A stretch of DNA of 64,000 bases, from assembly GCA_963763755.1 (NCBI GenBank), contig CAVXQE010000006.1:1-64000 (forward strand), in the 5' to 3' direction. The translations under genes were made by a program, and so were the position numbers. Shown in pieces: positions 19,183-28,847 of the stretch. The stretch's first letter is position 1; the number at the start of each line of letters is the position of its first letter. This stretch comes from Gaiellasilicea sp963763755 (GTDB taxonomy: Bacteria; Actinomycetota; Thermoleophilia; Gaiellales; Gaiellaceae). Under the pieces are notes generated by a model, which saw only the letters and a list, made by a program, of their open reading frames with translations, was not told where the DNA came from and did not search any database.

Positions 19183-19821
19183 CCTACCTCGCCGACGTCG
19201 GCGCGCTCGCGCGCAAGGACCTGCGGCTGGAGCTGCGTGCGCGCGACACGCTGCCGGCGATGGTGCTCTTCGTCGTCTCGACGCTCGTCGTCTTCCACTT
19301 CGCGCTGCCTGCCGGCGCGGACGAGCGTCGCGGCGCACGGGCCTGCTCTGGGTGGCGCTCGTCTTCACGGCGCTTGCTCGGCCTCGCGCGCGCCTGGGCG
19401 CCGGAGCGGGAGAGCGGCGTGCTCGACGGGCTCGTGCTCGCGCCGTGCGACCGGAGCGCGATCTGGCTCGGCAAGTCGGTCGCCGTCTTCGTCTTCCTCG
19501 GCGCGATCGAGCTCGTCGCGCTGCCCGCGTTCGCGCTCTTCTTCTCGCCGCTCGACGCCGGCGCGGTGCTCGGCGTCGCTGCTCGCGAACATCGGGATCT
19601 GCGCCGTCGGGACGCTGCTCGCCGCGATGGCCGCCGCCAGCCGCACGCGCGAGCTGGTGCTGCCGCTCCTCTTCCTGCCGCTCGCGATCCCGCTCGTCGT
19701 CGGCGGCGTCGGCGCGAGCGTCTCGGACGATCCGGGCCGCTACCTGGCCTTCCTCGGTCTGTACGACGCGCTCTTCGCGATACTGTGCTGGGCGTCCTTT
19801 GAGTACGTCGTCTCGGAATAA
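19179..19821 (+). CDS. ccmB: Heme exporter membrane protein CcmB
   Basis: Membrane partner of CcmA. The N-terminus LARKDLRLELRARDTLPAMV and the segment GLARAWAPERESGVLDGLVL with GKSVAVFVFLGAIELVALP are typical of CcmB, followed by further helices and RTRELVLPLLFLPLAIPLV. Four single-base insertions between 19320 and 19585 interrupt the frame. About 214 codons. Overlaps ccmA by 4 bp and ccmC by about 20 bp. Confidence 0.86.
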
Positions 19822-20491
19822 CCCCGCCCTGCTCGCGGCGCTCGCCGCCGCCCTCGTCGGCATCTCGATCGTCCTCATCTTCTTCGTCGCCCCCGAGGAC
19901 GCCGACCAGGGCTTCTCGCAGAAGATCTTCTACTTCCACGTCCCGATCGCCCTGACCGCGTACGCGGCGTTCGGCTGGGGCGCGCTGAAAGCGCTGCTCC
20001 TTCTCTGGCGCGGCGACGAGCGCTACGACCTCGAGAGCTACGTGGCCATCCACCAGGGGACGATCTTCGGCGCGCTCACGCTCGCCACCGGCTCGATCTG
20101 GGCGAAGGCGTCGTGGGGGCGTCTGGTGGCTCTGGAGCGAGGACCAGCTCGTCCTCTTCCTCGTCCTCTTCCTCTTCTACTCGGCCTACTTCATGCTCCG
20201 CTTCTCGATCGACGAGGGTCCGCGGCGCGCGAACATCTCGGCGGTCTACGCGCTCTTCGGCGTCGTGCTGATCCCGGTCAGCTTCCTCGCGATCCGGCTG
20301 GCCGAGAACGTCATCCACCCGACCGTCTTCACCCGCGACGGGCCGCAGATGACGCGGGACGATGTTCTTCACGTTCTGCGTCGCCTGGCTCGCGATGACC
20401 GTGCTCGCGTACGCGCTCTACCGGCTCGAGCTCGCTCGGCAAGCGGCTCGACTCGAACCTGCGCGAGCTGCGGGAGATACTGACCGCATGA
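19799..20491 (+). CDS. ccmC: Heme transporter CcmC
   Basis: Heme-handling protein that loads heme for cytochrome c assembly. The start is taken as TTG 19799, inside the end of ccmB, the only plausible in-frame start. Conserved parts: FSQKIFYFHVPIALTAYAAF, then the tryptophan-rich WD-like region near 20120 (WWLWSEDQLVL), FMLRFSIDEGPRRA and VIHPTVF. Breaks near 20118, 20362 and 20436. About 231 codons, the expected size. ATGA overlap with the next gene. Confidence 0.86.
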
Positions 20492-20642
20492 GCTCGGGCG
20501 AGAAGTACGTCGCGGCCGCCTACGGCGTCGTGTTCGTGGCCGTGCTCGTCTACGTCGCGATCATCGCGGCGAAGCTCGCGCGCCTCGAGCGGGAGATCGC
20601 CGAGCTCGCGGAGCTCGCCAGGAACGCGGCCTTCGTGGCTGA
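20488..20642 (+). CDS. ccmD: Small CcmD-like membrane protein
   Basis: About 50 residues: a short hydrophilic start (MSSGEKYVAAAYG), one membrane helix (VVFVAVLVYVAIIAAKLA) and a charged tail (RLEREIAELAELAR). Size, topology and place directly after ccmC match CcmD, which ties CcmC to the CcmAB complex. The stop at 20640-20642 assumes one frame correction near 20632, and it overlaps the next start (GTG 20635). Confidence 0.65.
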
Positions 20643-21406
20643 GCTGCTCTTCGTGCCGGCGCTCCTCGCCTACGGCGAGGCCGCCTTCGCCTACGCCGGT
20701 GAGCTTCGCGGTCCGGGTCTCGCCGGTCGGCTCGCGACCTGGGGCGTGCGGCTCGGCTGGCTCGCCCAGACGGCGCTGCTCGCCGGCCAGGCGGCGTCGG
20801 CGGACGGCTTCCCGTGGGGAACGTGGGCCGGCTCGCTCAACCTCTTCGTCTGGCTCGTCGTCGGCGCGTACCTGATCTGGGGCTGCACGCCGCGCTACCG
20901 CCTGCTCGGTCTCACCGTGATGCCGGTCGCGGCCGCGCTCCTGGTCCTCGCCTGGGCCGGCGGGGGCACTGGGCTCGACGAGGGCGAGCACTCCAGCGCC
21001 GTGCTCGCCGTCCACGTCGGTCTCATGCTGGCGGGCTTCGCCGGCCTGACGCTCGCCGCCGGGCTGGCGGCGCTCTACCTCTGGCAGGAGCGGCGCCTGA
21101 AGCGGCACGAGCGCGCGCGTCCTGCGCGTCCGCGTCCCTCCGCTCGACGCGCTCGACCGGCTCGCCGCGCGCAGCGTGCTGGTCTCGCTCGCCCTGCTGA
21201 CGCTCGGGATCGGCGTCGGCGCGTCGCGGTTCCAGCGCGACGACCTCGACGCGGCGATGGTCGTGACGATCGGGATCTGGGCGCCGTACGCGTCCCTACT
21301 CGTTCTGCGGCACGAGGGCTGGCGCGGCCGCCGCGCCGCGCTTCTGACCCTCGCCGGCTTCGCGCTCGTCGCGCTCGTCCTCCCGCTCACCCACTTCGCC
21401 CGATGA
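20635..21406 (+). CDS. CcsA/ResC-like cytochrome c assembly protein (HemX-like)
   Basis: A polytopic membrane protein of about 257 codons with roughly eight helices: LLFVPALLAYGEAAFAYAG, then FPWGTWAGSLNLFVWLVVGAYL and, toward the end, SVLVSLALLTLGIGVGASRF. The pattern matches the CcsA/HemX family. In Bacillus, hemX lies beside hemA; here it overlaps hemA by 4 bp on the upstream side. Its role could be heme delivery to cytochromes or control of HemA level. One frame break near 21118. Confidence 0.7.
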
Positions 21407-22642
21407 AGCTGACGCTCGTCGGCGTCTCGCACCACCGCGCTCCGATCGAGCTGCGGGAGCGCGTCGCGCTCGACGGCGACGCGTGCCGGCGGCTGGCCGC
21501 CGAGCTCGGCGCCGAGGCGGTCGTGCTCTCCACGTGCAACCGCACCGAGCTCTACCTCGTGCGCGAGGAGCACGCCGACGAAGAGGCCGTCGCAACGCTG
21601 GCGCGCATCGCGGGCGATCGCGCCGACGAGCTCGCGGCCGCGCTCTACCGGCTGCACGACGAGTCGGCGGCGCTCCACCTCTTCCGCGTCGCCGCCGGGC
21701 TCGACTCGCTCGTGCCCGGCGAGGGCGAGATCCTCGGCCAGGTGCGCGCCGCCTTCGAGGCCGGCACGACCGGGCCGTTGCTCGACCGGCTCTTCCGCCA
21801 GGCGCTGCACGTCGGCCGGCAAGTGCGCGTCGAGACCGCGATCGGCGAGAGCCCGGCCTCGGTCCCGTCGGCCGCGGCCGCGCTCGCGCAGCAGGTCTTC
21901 GGCGAGCTCGCCGGCCGCCGCGTGCTGCTGCTCGGCGCCGGGAAGATGAGCGAGGCGACGGCCCGCAACCTCGTCTCGCGCGGCGCGGAGATCGCCGTCG
22001 TCGCCAACCGCACGCTCGAGCACGGCGAGGAGCTGGCGCAGAAGCTCGGCGCCCAGCGCGCTCGCGCTCGACGACGTCGGCGTCCGAGCTCGAGCACGCC
22101 GACGTCGTCGTCTCGTCGACGAGCTCGCCCGACCTCGTGCTCGGCCGCGAGGTCGTCGCAGCGGCGCTTCGCGCGCGCAAGGGCCGGCCGCTCCTGCTCA
22201 TCGACCTGGCCGTGCCGCGCGACCTCGATCCCGCGATCAACGAGCTCGAGAGCTGCTTCCTCTACGACGTCGACGACCTCGAGGCAGTCGTCGCGGAGAC
22301 GCTCGCCGGCCGGCGCGGCGAGGCCGCGCGCGCCGAGGGGCTCGTCGCCGCCGAGGCCGAGCGCTTCCGCGACTGGCAGGCGTCGCTCGACGTCGTCCCG
22401 ACGATCGCGTCGCTGCGCGCGCGCGCCGAGGAGATCCGCGACAGCGAGCTCGCGCGCGTCGGCTCGAGGCCTCTCGGAGCCGAGCGCCGGCGGTCGAGTC
22501 GGTCACCGTCGCAGATCGTCAAGAAGCTCCTCCACCTGCCGACGGTCCGCATGAAGGAGGCGGCCGCGGCAGCCGACGGCGTGGTCTATGCTGACGCGTG
22601 CGGCACCTGTTCGGGCTGGGCGAGGAGGAGGGGCGCGGATGA
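21403..22642 (+). CDS. hemA: Glutamyl-tRNA reductase HemA
   Basis: First committed enzyme of C5-pathway tetrapyrrole synthesis, making glutamate semialdehyde from glutamyl-tRNA. The N-terminus KLTLVGVSHHRAPIELRER, catalytic Cys in LSTCNRTELY, LVPGEGEILGQVRAAFE, the NADPH-domain LLGAGKMSEATARNL and the dimerisation helix KKLLHLPTVRMKEAA are all visible. Breaks lie near 22058, 22078, 22465-22510 and 22597. The stop is the TGA at 22640. About 413 codons, normal length. Confidence 0.92.
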
Positions 22643-22771
22643 GGACTCGGTTGCGTCGACCCGGCCGCTGCCGCTCCAGACGCCGACCGCCTTCGTGCGC
22701 GTCCGGCCGAGCTCCGGGCTCCCGGCCGCGCGCGCGGCTGCGGCGAGCGACACTCTCTGCGCGGCGATGCT
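22643..22771. other. Gap between hemA and hemC with no assignable gene
   Basis: About 130 bp of GC-rich sequence. Every frame gives Arg/Ala/Pro-rich low-complexity peptides. It could encode an N-terminal extension of HemC or be untranslated; I see no motif that decides. Confidence 0.3.
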
Positions 22772-23604
22772 GTGCTCATCCGCGTCGGCTCCCGCGGCAG
22801 TAGGCTCGCGCTCACCCAGGCCGAGCAGGCCGCCGAGCGGCTGCGCGGGCCGGGGATCGAGATCGCGCTCGTCCCGATCACGACGGCGGGCGACCGCGAC
22901 CGGACGAAGCCGTTCGGCGAGATCGGCGCGCGCGGCGTCTTCGTGAAGGAGCTCGAGGAGGCGCTGCTCGCCGGCCGGATCGACGTCGCCGTGCACTCGG
23001 CGAAGGACATGACCTCGACGGACACGCGACGGACTCGCCGTCGGCGCCTACCCGCCGCGCGAGGATCCGCGCGACGCGCTCTGCGGCGCCGACGGGCTCC
23101 GGCCCGGGCATGCGGATCGGGACCGCGTCCGTGCGCCGGCGCGCGCAGCTGCTCGCGCTCGAGCCGTCGCTCTCGATCGAGCCGCTGCGCGGCAACATCG
23201 ACACGCGCCTGCGCAAGCGCGGCGAGCGCGGGCTCGACGCGATCGTGCTGGCGGCGTGCGGGCTCGACCGGCTCGGGCTCGAGCGCGAGATCGGCCACCG
23301 CTTCGACCCGGAGCGAGCTGCTGCCCGAGGCCGGCCAGGGCGCGCTCGCGCTGCAGGTGCGCGCCGGCGAGGAGGAGCTCGTCGCCGCGCGCCGACGACG
23401 CCGAGACGCGCCGCCGCGTCGAGGCCGAGCGCGCGCTGCGTCGCGCTCGATCGGCGGCGGCTGCCTCGCGCCGGTCGCGGCGCATCACGACGGCGAGACG
23501 CTGACCGCGCTCGTCGCCGACGAGGACGGCGCCTGGATCGAGCGCCGCAGCGGCGACGATCCCGAGGCGGTTGCGCGCGAGCTGCTCGCGTTCGTCTCGC
23601 GTGA
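22772..23604 (+). CDS. hemC: Hydroxymethylbilane synthase HemC
   Basis: Joins four porphobilinogen units into hydroxymethylbilane. Starts GTG 22772 with IRVGSRGSRLALTQAEQ. Also visible: FGEIGARGVFVKELEEALL, VAVHSAKDMTS, RIGTASVRRRAQLL, LRGNIDTRLRKR, LPEAGQGALALQVR and the cofactor-cysteine loop SIGGGCLAPVAAH. At least five frame breaks (near 23027, 23092, 23314, 23391 and 23440). Its stop overlaps the hemD start at 23601. Confidence 0.88.
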
Positions 23605-24221
23605 GGGTCGTCGTCACGCGCCCGCGCGGGCAGGACGCGGGAGCTCGTCGCGCGGCTCGAGGCGCTCGGCCACGAGGTCGTGCACTGCCCGCTCGTCGAG
23701 GTCGAGCCGCTCGGCGACGAGCCGGTCGACGTCTCCGGCTACGACTGGGTCGTCGTGACGAGCGTGAACGGCGCGCGCGAGCTGCGGCGCCGCATGGCCG
23801 GCCGAGCCGAGCCGGCGTCGCTGCGATCGGCGCGGCGACCGCCGAGGCGCTCGGCGGCGCCGACCTCGTCCCCGCCGTCTCGACGCAGGAGGGGCTGCTC
23901 GCGCGAGCTGCCGCGCCCGGCCGGCCGCGTGCTGTTCGCGGGCGCCGAGGGCGCGCGGCGGCTGCTCGTCGACGAGCTCGGCGCGGACTTCGTCCCGCTC
24001 TACCGCACGCGCGAGCTCGAGCCCGGCCGGCGCCGCCGGAGGGCGACCTCGTCCTGCTCGCCTCGGCCTCGGCCGCGCGCGCCTTCGCCCGGCTCGGCAC
24101 GTCGACCTGCCGGCGATCGCATCGGGCCGCAGACGACCGCCGCGGCGCTCGGGCGGCCGGCATCAGCGTGCTCGCCGAGGCCGAGACGCACGACGTCGAC
24201 GGCGCTCGTGGCGGCGGCTAA
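23601..24221 (+). CDS. hemD: Uroporphyrinogen-III synthase HemD
   Basis: Cyclises hydroxymethylbilane to uroporphyrinogen III. Reads RVVVTRPRGQ at the start, then VVHCPLVEVEPL, DWVVVTSVNGARELRRR, AAIGAATAEALGGADLVP, FAGAEGARRLLVDEL and LLASASAARAFARLG. HemD proteins share little sequence but this domain order and position after hemC are diagnostic. Breaks near 23632, 23815, 23905, 24033, 24105 and 24160. The end is uncertain: TAA at 24219 is taken. Confidence 0.82.
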   Translation: MRVVVTRPRGQDAGARRAARGARPRGRALPARRGRAARRRAGRRLRLRLGRRDERERRARAAAPHGRPSRAGVAAIGAATAEALGGADLVPAVSTQEGLLARAAAPGRPRAVRGRRGRAAAARRRARRGLRPALPHARARARPAPPEGDLVLLASASAARAFARLGTSTCRRSHRAADDRRGARAAGISVLAEAETHDVDGARGGG

Positions 24222-24231
24222 CCTCCCGCGC

Positions 24232-25043
24232 GTGTTCGTCACCTTCCTGAGCGACTTCGGGCTCCAGGACGACTTCGTCGGCACCTGCCACGGCGTGATC
24301 AAGCGGATCGCGCCCGAGATGCAGATCATCGACATCACGCACGGGATCCCGGCGCAGCAGGTCCTCCAGGGCGCGCTCGTGCTCGCGAACACGCTCCCGT
24401 ACATGCCGGACGGCGTCCACCTCGCCGTCGTCGACCCGGGCGTCGGCAGCTCCACGGCGCGCGCTCGCGCTGCGCGACGGCGACGGCCGGCTCTACGTCG
24501 GCCCGGACAACGGGCTGCTCGTCCCGGCGGCCGAGCGGGCCGGCGATCGACGCCGCGTCACGAGCTGACGAACCCGCGACTACGCGCTCGAGACGGTCTC
24601 GCGCACGTTCCACGGACGCGACCTCTTCGCGCCGGCGGCCGCGCACCTCTCGCTCGGCGTGCCGACTCGAGGAGCTCGGCCCGCCGCTCGCGCTCGACGT
24701 CCTCGTCCGGCTCGACCTGCCGGAGCCCGAGATCGCGCCGACGACGGATCGTCGCGACCGTGCTCTACGTCGACCGCTTCGGCAACGTCGCAGCTCAACC
24801 TGACCCGCGAGCACCTCGAGCGAGGTCGGCATCGAGCCGGGCACGCAGGTCGAGCTCGAGCTCGGCGGCGACCGCTACTACGCGGTCGCGGCGCGCACGT
24901 TCGCCGACGCGCGGCCGGGCGACATCATGCTCTACGAGGACAGCTACCGGAACATGTCGATCGCGATCAGCGGCGGCAACGCGGCCGAGATGTTGCACGT
25001 GCGCGTGGGCCAGTCGATCAGGATCCACGTCGATGACGCCTGA
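24232..25043 (+). CDS. SAM hydroxide adenosyltransferase / SAM hydrolase (DUF62)
   Basis: Family of enzymes that split S-adenosylmethionine to adenosine and methionine; the close relatives are fluorinase and chlorinase. The start MFVTFLSDFGLQDDFVG with the following VIKRIAPEMQIIDITHGIP, HLAVVDPGVGS and VLYVDRFGN are the conserved substrate-binding stretches. The C-terminal barrel contains LGGDRYYAVAARTFADARPG and ISGGNAAEMLHVRVGQ. Seven or more inserted bases occur between 24460 and 24830, several in the form GAGGAG to GAGCGAG or GTGCAG to GTCGCAG. Likely role: SAM or adenosine homeostasis. Confidence 0.82.
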
Positions 25044-25146
25044 TTCGCTGAGTTGCGAATAGGCCGCTCGTCTGTCAGGGTTCGAGCTACAAGGGCGTTC
25101 GCGGAGCGGTATCACCGTCCCGGACGTCCTTCCTTCGTGCGTGCCT

Positions 25147-26541
25147 CTAGGAGTGCGGCGGTCGCCGATCCGCCCACGGCCGTGCGGCCTCGAGCTGCGC
25201 GGCGACACGTAGCAGGAGCGCGTCGCCGAGCGGCGGGCCGACGAGCTGAGCCCCGATCGGAAGGCCGTCCGCCGTCCAGTGCAGCGGCACCGACACGGCC
25301 GGCTGCCCGGTCACGTTGAACGCCGCGGTGAACGGCGTGAAGCGGGCCGCGCGATCGAACTGCTCCCACGGATCCTCGGGCTCCGACTCCCAGCCGACGG
25401 GCACCGGCGGAAGCGCGAGCGTCGGGGTGAGGAGCAGGTCGAAGCGCGCCCAGAGCGAGACGATCTTGCGCGCCCGCAGCTGAAGGCGGGCGATCGAGCC
25501 CGCGTAGACCGCGCTCGAGGTCTCCAGCGCACCCTCGAGGAACGCGCGGTTCAGCGGCATCAGCACCGCCGGGTCGGAGACCGGATACATGGCGGGAGCG
25601 GTCTGCCAGACGGCGGCGAACTCGTCCATCAGGCCCGGCCCGCCCCAGTCCGGCGCCGCCTCCTCGACCTCGTGGCCGAGTGAGCTGAGCAGCTCGGCGG
25701 CGTCGCGCGCGGCCGCGACGCAGGCGGGGTCGACCTCCGCGTCGATCGGCGCGCTCGGTCGTCACCGCGACCCGGAGCCGGCCAGGCTCGACGCCGACCT
25801 CTTCCGCGAACGGCCGCTCGGGCGGCGGCGCCGGGAACGGGTCGCCCCACTCGTAGCCGCAGGCGACGTCGAGGTACGCGGCGGCGTCGGCGGTCGTGCG
25901 GGCGAGCGGCCCGGTCGTTCCGAGGCCGATCCCGGGCACGAACGGCGCCGCCGAGATCCGGCCGCGTGAGGCCTTGAAGCCGAGCACGCCGCAGCAGGAG
26001 GCGGGGATCCTGATCGAGCCGCCGCCGTCGGAGCCCTGCGCGATCCCGCACAGCCCGGCTGCGAGCGCCGCCGCCGCGCCGCCGCTCGAGCCGCCCGCGT
26101 TTCGCGCGAGATCCCACGGCGTGCGGCACGGGCCGTTCAGCTTCGAGTCGGTGAAGGCGGTCGTGCCGAACTCGGGCGTGTTCGTCTTCCCGAGCACGAT
26201 GAACGCCCGCGGTCTTCAGCCGCGTGACGTGCGCGAGGTCGAAGTCGGGAACGTTCGACGCGAAGGCCAGCGACGAGAAGGTCGTTCGCGTGCCGGCGGT
26301 CGTGTCGAGGTCCTTGAGCGAGATCGGCACGCCGTGGAACGGCGCGTCGGCGGGCTCGTCGGCCTTCGCGCGCGCCTCGGCGAGCGCCTCGTCGCCGCGA
26401 ACGGTGACGTAGGCGCCGAGCTCCGGATCGAGTCGCTCGATCCGCTCGAGGTAGAGCTGCGACGAGCTCGACGGGCGAGACCTCCCCCTCGCGGACGAGC
26501 CGCGCCTGCTCGGTGGCGGGAACGAAGGCGAGCTCGTCCAT
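25147..26541 (-). CDS. Amidase-signature-family amidase
   Basis: A Ser-cisSer-Lys amidase. The catalytic Lys lies in PISLKDLDTTAG, the cis-Ser and nucleophile Ser in NAGGSSGGAAAALAAG and QGSDGGGSIRIPASCCG, with GFKASRGRISA after them. The C-terminus RFTPFTAAFNVTGQPAVSVP is typical. About 465 codons from ATG 26541. Breaks lie near 26460, 26210 and 25750-25640. Substrate unknown; neighbours handle purines, arginine-type compounds and pyrimidines, so a nitrogen-scavenging role is plausible. Confidence 0.87.
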
Positions 26542-26569
26542 CGCGCCACCCTACCCGCGCCGCTGAGAG

Positions 26570-26593
26570 GGACGTGTCCGGGGTCAGACCCCG
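26570..26593. repeat. REP-like palindromic repeat, copy 1 (core GGGGTCAGACCCC)
   Basis: A 24-bp element in the 73-bp gap between the permease stop and the amidase start. Its reverse complement matches 55307-55330 except at one base. The core is a 13-bp palindrome, which would form a hairpin and could act as a terminator or a dispersed extragenic repeat. Confidence 0.55.
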
Positions 26594-26614
26594 GCACGTC
26601 CGCCGCGGACGGCT

Positions 26615-28134
26615 CTAGATCCAGTCGAAGGTGTCCTGCAGGAACGGGACGAGGAAGTAGAGGAGGAACGCCGCCGAGGCGATCCACATGAACGGGTGGA
26701 CGTCGCGCGCAGCGCCCCTTCGCGCCGCACGCACCGACGACGTAGGCGAGGAAGCCCATCCCGATCCCGTCCGTGATCGAGAACGTGAACGGCATGATCA
26801 TGATCGTCAGCGCGGCCGCGATGCCGATCCCGAGATCGCTGAAGTCGATCCCCGCGAGCTTGCGCGGCGGGTGACCGGGGCGATGCCGATCGCGGCGTCG
26901 GTCCCTTCCGCGAGCTGCTCGACCTCCGCCTCCTCCTCCATCTCGGTCAGCGCCGACATCATCAGGTAGCCGACGATGATCAGCGCCGGCGCCGTCGCCT
27001 GCGGCGGCACCATCCCGATGATCGGGGCGAAGAACATGAACGGGAAGAAGAGCGCGCCGCAGACGACGGCGACCCAGCCCGTCCGGCCGCCGACGCCGAC
27101 GCCGGACGCCGACTCGATGTACGTCGTCGCCGACGAGGTCGACGCCGCGCCGCCCGCAACGGCCGCGAGCGAGTCGACGAGCAGCGGCTTGCGGATCTCC
27201 GGCAGCCTGCCCTCGGCGTCGAGATAGCCGGCCGGCTTGCCGACGCCGACGAGCGTCCCCATCGTGTCGAAGAAGTCCGACAGGAAGAGCGAGAACGCCC
27301 AGACGATCGCCGAGATGAACGCCGAGCTCGGTGAACGCGTCGAAGTTGAAGTTGCCGAGCAGCGAGAGGTCGGGCGTCTCGTAGACGTCGCCGGGCCAGC
27401 TCGCGGTGCCCGGCAGCGAACCCGGCGTCGTTGTCGGAGAGCCTCGTTGATGACCGTCGCGAGGATCGTCGTCACGATGATCCCGATCAGCAGGTCGCCT
27501 CGCGACACCGCGCGCGCGCAGCGCGATCGTGAAGACGAGCCCGAAGAACGTGACGAAGAGCGGCCACGTCGTGAGCCGGGCGAGGTCGACGACCGGCGTC
27601 GCCCCGCACGACGACGCCGGAGTTGACGAGCCCGATGAACGCGATGAAGAGGCCGATCCCGATCGCGATCGCCTTCTTCAGGTCGAGCGGGATCGCGTCC
27701 ATGATCTTCTCGCGCATGCCGGTCAGGACGAGGATCGTCACGGCGATGCCCTCGACCACGATCAGGCCCATCGCCGCCGGGAACGAGAGCCCCTCGTTCG
27801 CGACGAGGCTGGAACGCGACCACCGCGTTGAGTCCCGAGCCCGGGCGCGATCGCGTAGGCCCGGTTCGTGTAGAGGCCCATCAGGATCGTCATCACCGCC
27901 GGCGACGACGCAGGTCGCGGCGAGCACCTGTCGAACGGGAGCCCGATGTCCTCGCAGCCCCTCGATGCCCGAGAAGCTGAGGATCTGCGGGTTCACGAAG
28001 ATGATGTACGACATGACGATGAAGGTCGTCACGCCGGCCATCGTGTCGCGCGCGAGCGTCGTGCCGTTCGCGGCGAACTTGAAGCGGCGTTCGAGGAAGT
28101 CGGGCTCCTCGTAACGAGCCGCGGTCTCTGACAT
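26615..28134 (-). CDS. NCS2-family purine permease (AzgA/PbuG-like)
   Basis: Starts RYEEPDFLERRFKFAANGTTLARDTMAG-like at ATG 28134; the TLARD segment and TFIVMSYIIFVNPQILS are typical of AzgA-type guanine/hypoxanthine transporters. Later motifs include IPLDLKKAIAIGIGLFIAFI, DFFDTMGTLVGVG, ATTYIESASGVGVGGRTG and FMFFAPIIGMVPPQATAPAL. Twelve or more helices. Breaks near 27985, 27900, 27810, 27605, 27505, 27440, 27330, 26865 and 26710. The stop is the TAG at 26617-26615 after DTFDWI. Imports purine bases by proton symport. Confidence 0.85.
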
Positions 28135-28148
28135 CGCCCTCTCCTTGG

Positions 28149-28164
28149 CCTCGGGGGACCCCTG
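28149..28164. repeat. Short palindrome CCTCGGGGGACCCCTG
   Basis: A near copy of the 16-mer at 18534-18549 with one centre-base difference. It lies 15 nt upstream of the purine permease start and 80 bp from the tRNA. Confidence 0.35.
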
Positions 28165-28246
28165 CGGCGAGAGAATCTAGACGGGCGTCGGACGGATTCA
28201 ACGCTCGAAGCGGCGAAAAAGTTCGCTCGGAGCGTGAGAGAGACGA

Positions 28247-28319
28247 TGGCGAGGGCCGGACTTGAACCGGCGACACCACGGTTTTCAGCCGTGTGCTCTA
28301 CCAACTGAGCTACCTCGCC
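28247..28319 (-). tRNA. tRNA-Phe (anticodon GAA)
   Basis: 73 nt fold into a full cloverleaf: 7-bp acceptor GGCGAGG/CCTCGCC, D arm GCTC/GAGC, anticodon stem CACGG/CCGTG with loop CTGAAAA (anticodon GAA), variable GTGTC, and T arm GCCGG-TTCAAGT-CCGGC. The discriminator is A. The CCA end is not encoded. No integrase or attachment-site duplication is visible beside it. Confidence 0.96.
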
Positions 28320-28386
28320 CGGAAGCGGGTCTCAGGGTATCGAACGCGCCGCTCCCATCGTCGCGCGGCTCGCTACGGTTCCGCGC

Positions 28387-28811
28387 ATGCGACTTCTGAG
28401 CCTGACGGCGCCGGTGCTCTTGGTCGTCCTGCGGGCCGGCTGCGGCTCGGACTCGGATGATCGGCTCTGGCTCCGGCGAGTCGGCACCCAGCTCGAGATC
28501 ACCTTCTGGCCCAGGGGCCGATGGCGAACGGCGGACAGCCCGAGACGCTGACGCTGAGCTGCGACCCGCCGGGCGGCACGCACCAGGACCCGGCAGCCGC
28601 GTGCGAGCACTCGACGCGCTCGACGATCCGTTCGCGCCGCCGCCGGCCGATGAGATGTGCACCGAGCAGTACGGCGGCCCGGAGCAGGCGTTGATCACGC
28701 GGCACCTATCGCGGCGAGCCGGTCTCGTACACGCTGGCGCGCACCAACGGGTGCGAGATCGACCGGTACGAGAAGCTCAGCTTCCTCCTGCCGCTCGGCA
28801 GCCACGCGTAA
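28387..28811 (+). CDS. Lipoprotein with subtilisin-inhibitor-like (SSI) domain
   Basis: ATG 28387 opens a short signal (MRLLSLTAPVLLVVL) ending in a lipobox-like AGCGSDSD. After a frame correction near 28460 the mature part reads LEITFWPQGPMANGG, then TLTLSCDPPGGTHQDPAAAC, and after a second correction near 28610 DPFAPPPADEMCTEQYGG and GEPVSYTLARTNGCEIDRY. The four cysteines, CDPPGGTHPDP-type loop and CTxxYGG are the hallmarks of the Streptomyces subtilisin inhibitor fold, which blocks serine proteases outside the cell. About 140 codons. It lies alone between tRNA-Phe and the arginase-type gene. Three or four inserted bases make it easy to miss. Confidence 0.7.
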
Positions 28812-28847
28812 GCGGAGCAGTCCTGCCCACCGAGTAGGGTCACGGCC

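Noticed and set aside
28135..28246. Purine riboswitch upstream of the NCS2 permease
   Set aside because: The 112-bp gap shows no purine-riboswitch core or plausible three-way junction by eye; only a GGGGACCCC palindrome is evident.
28247..28319. tRNA-Phe as an attachment site for an integrated element
   Set aside because: No integrase, no repeated tRNA 3' end and no change in gene style are visible on either side.
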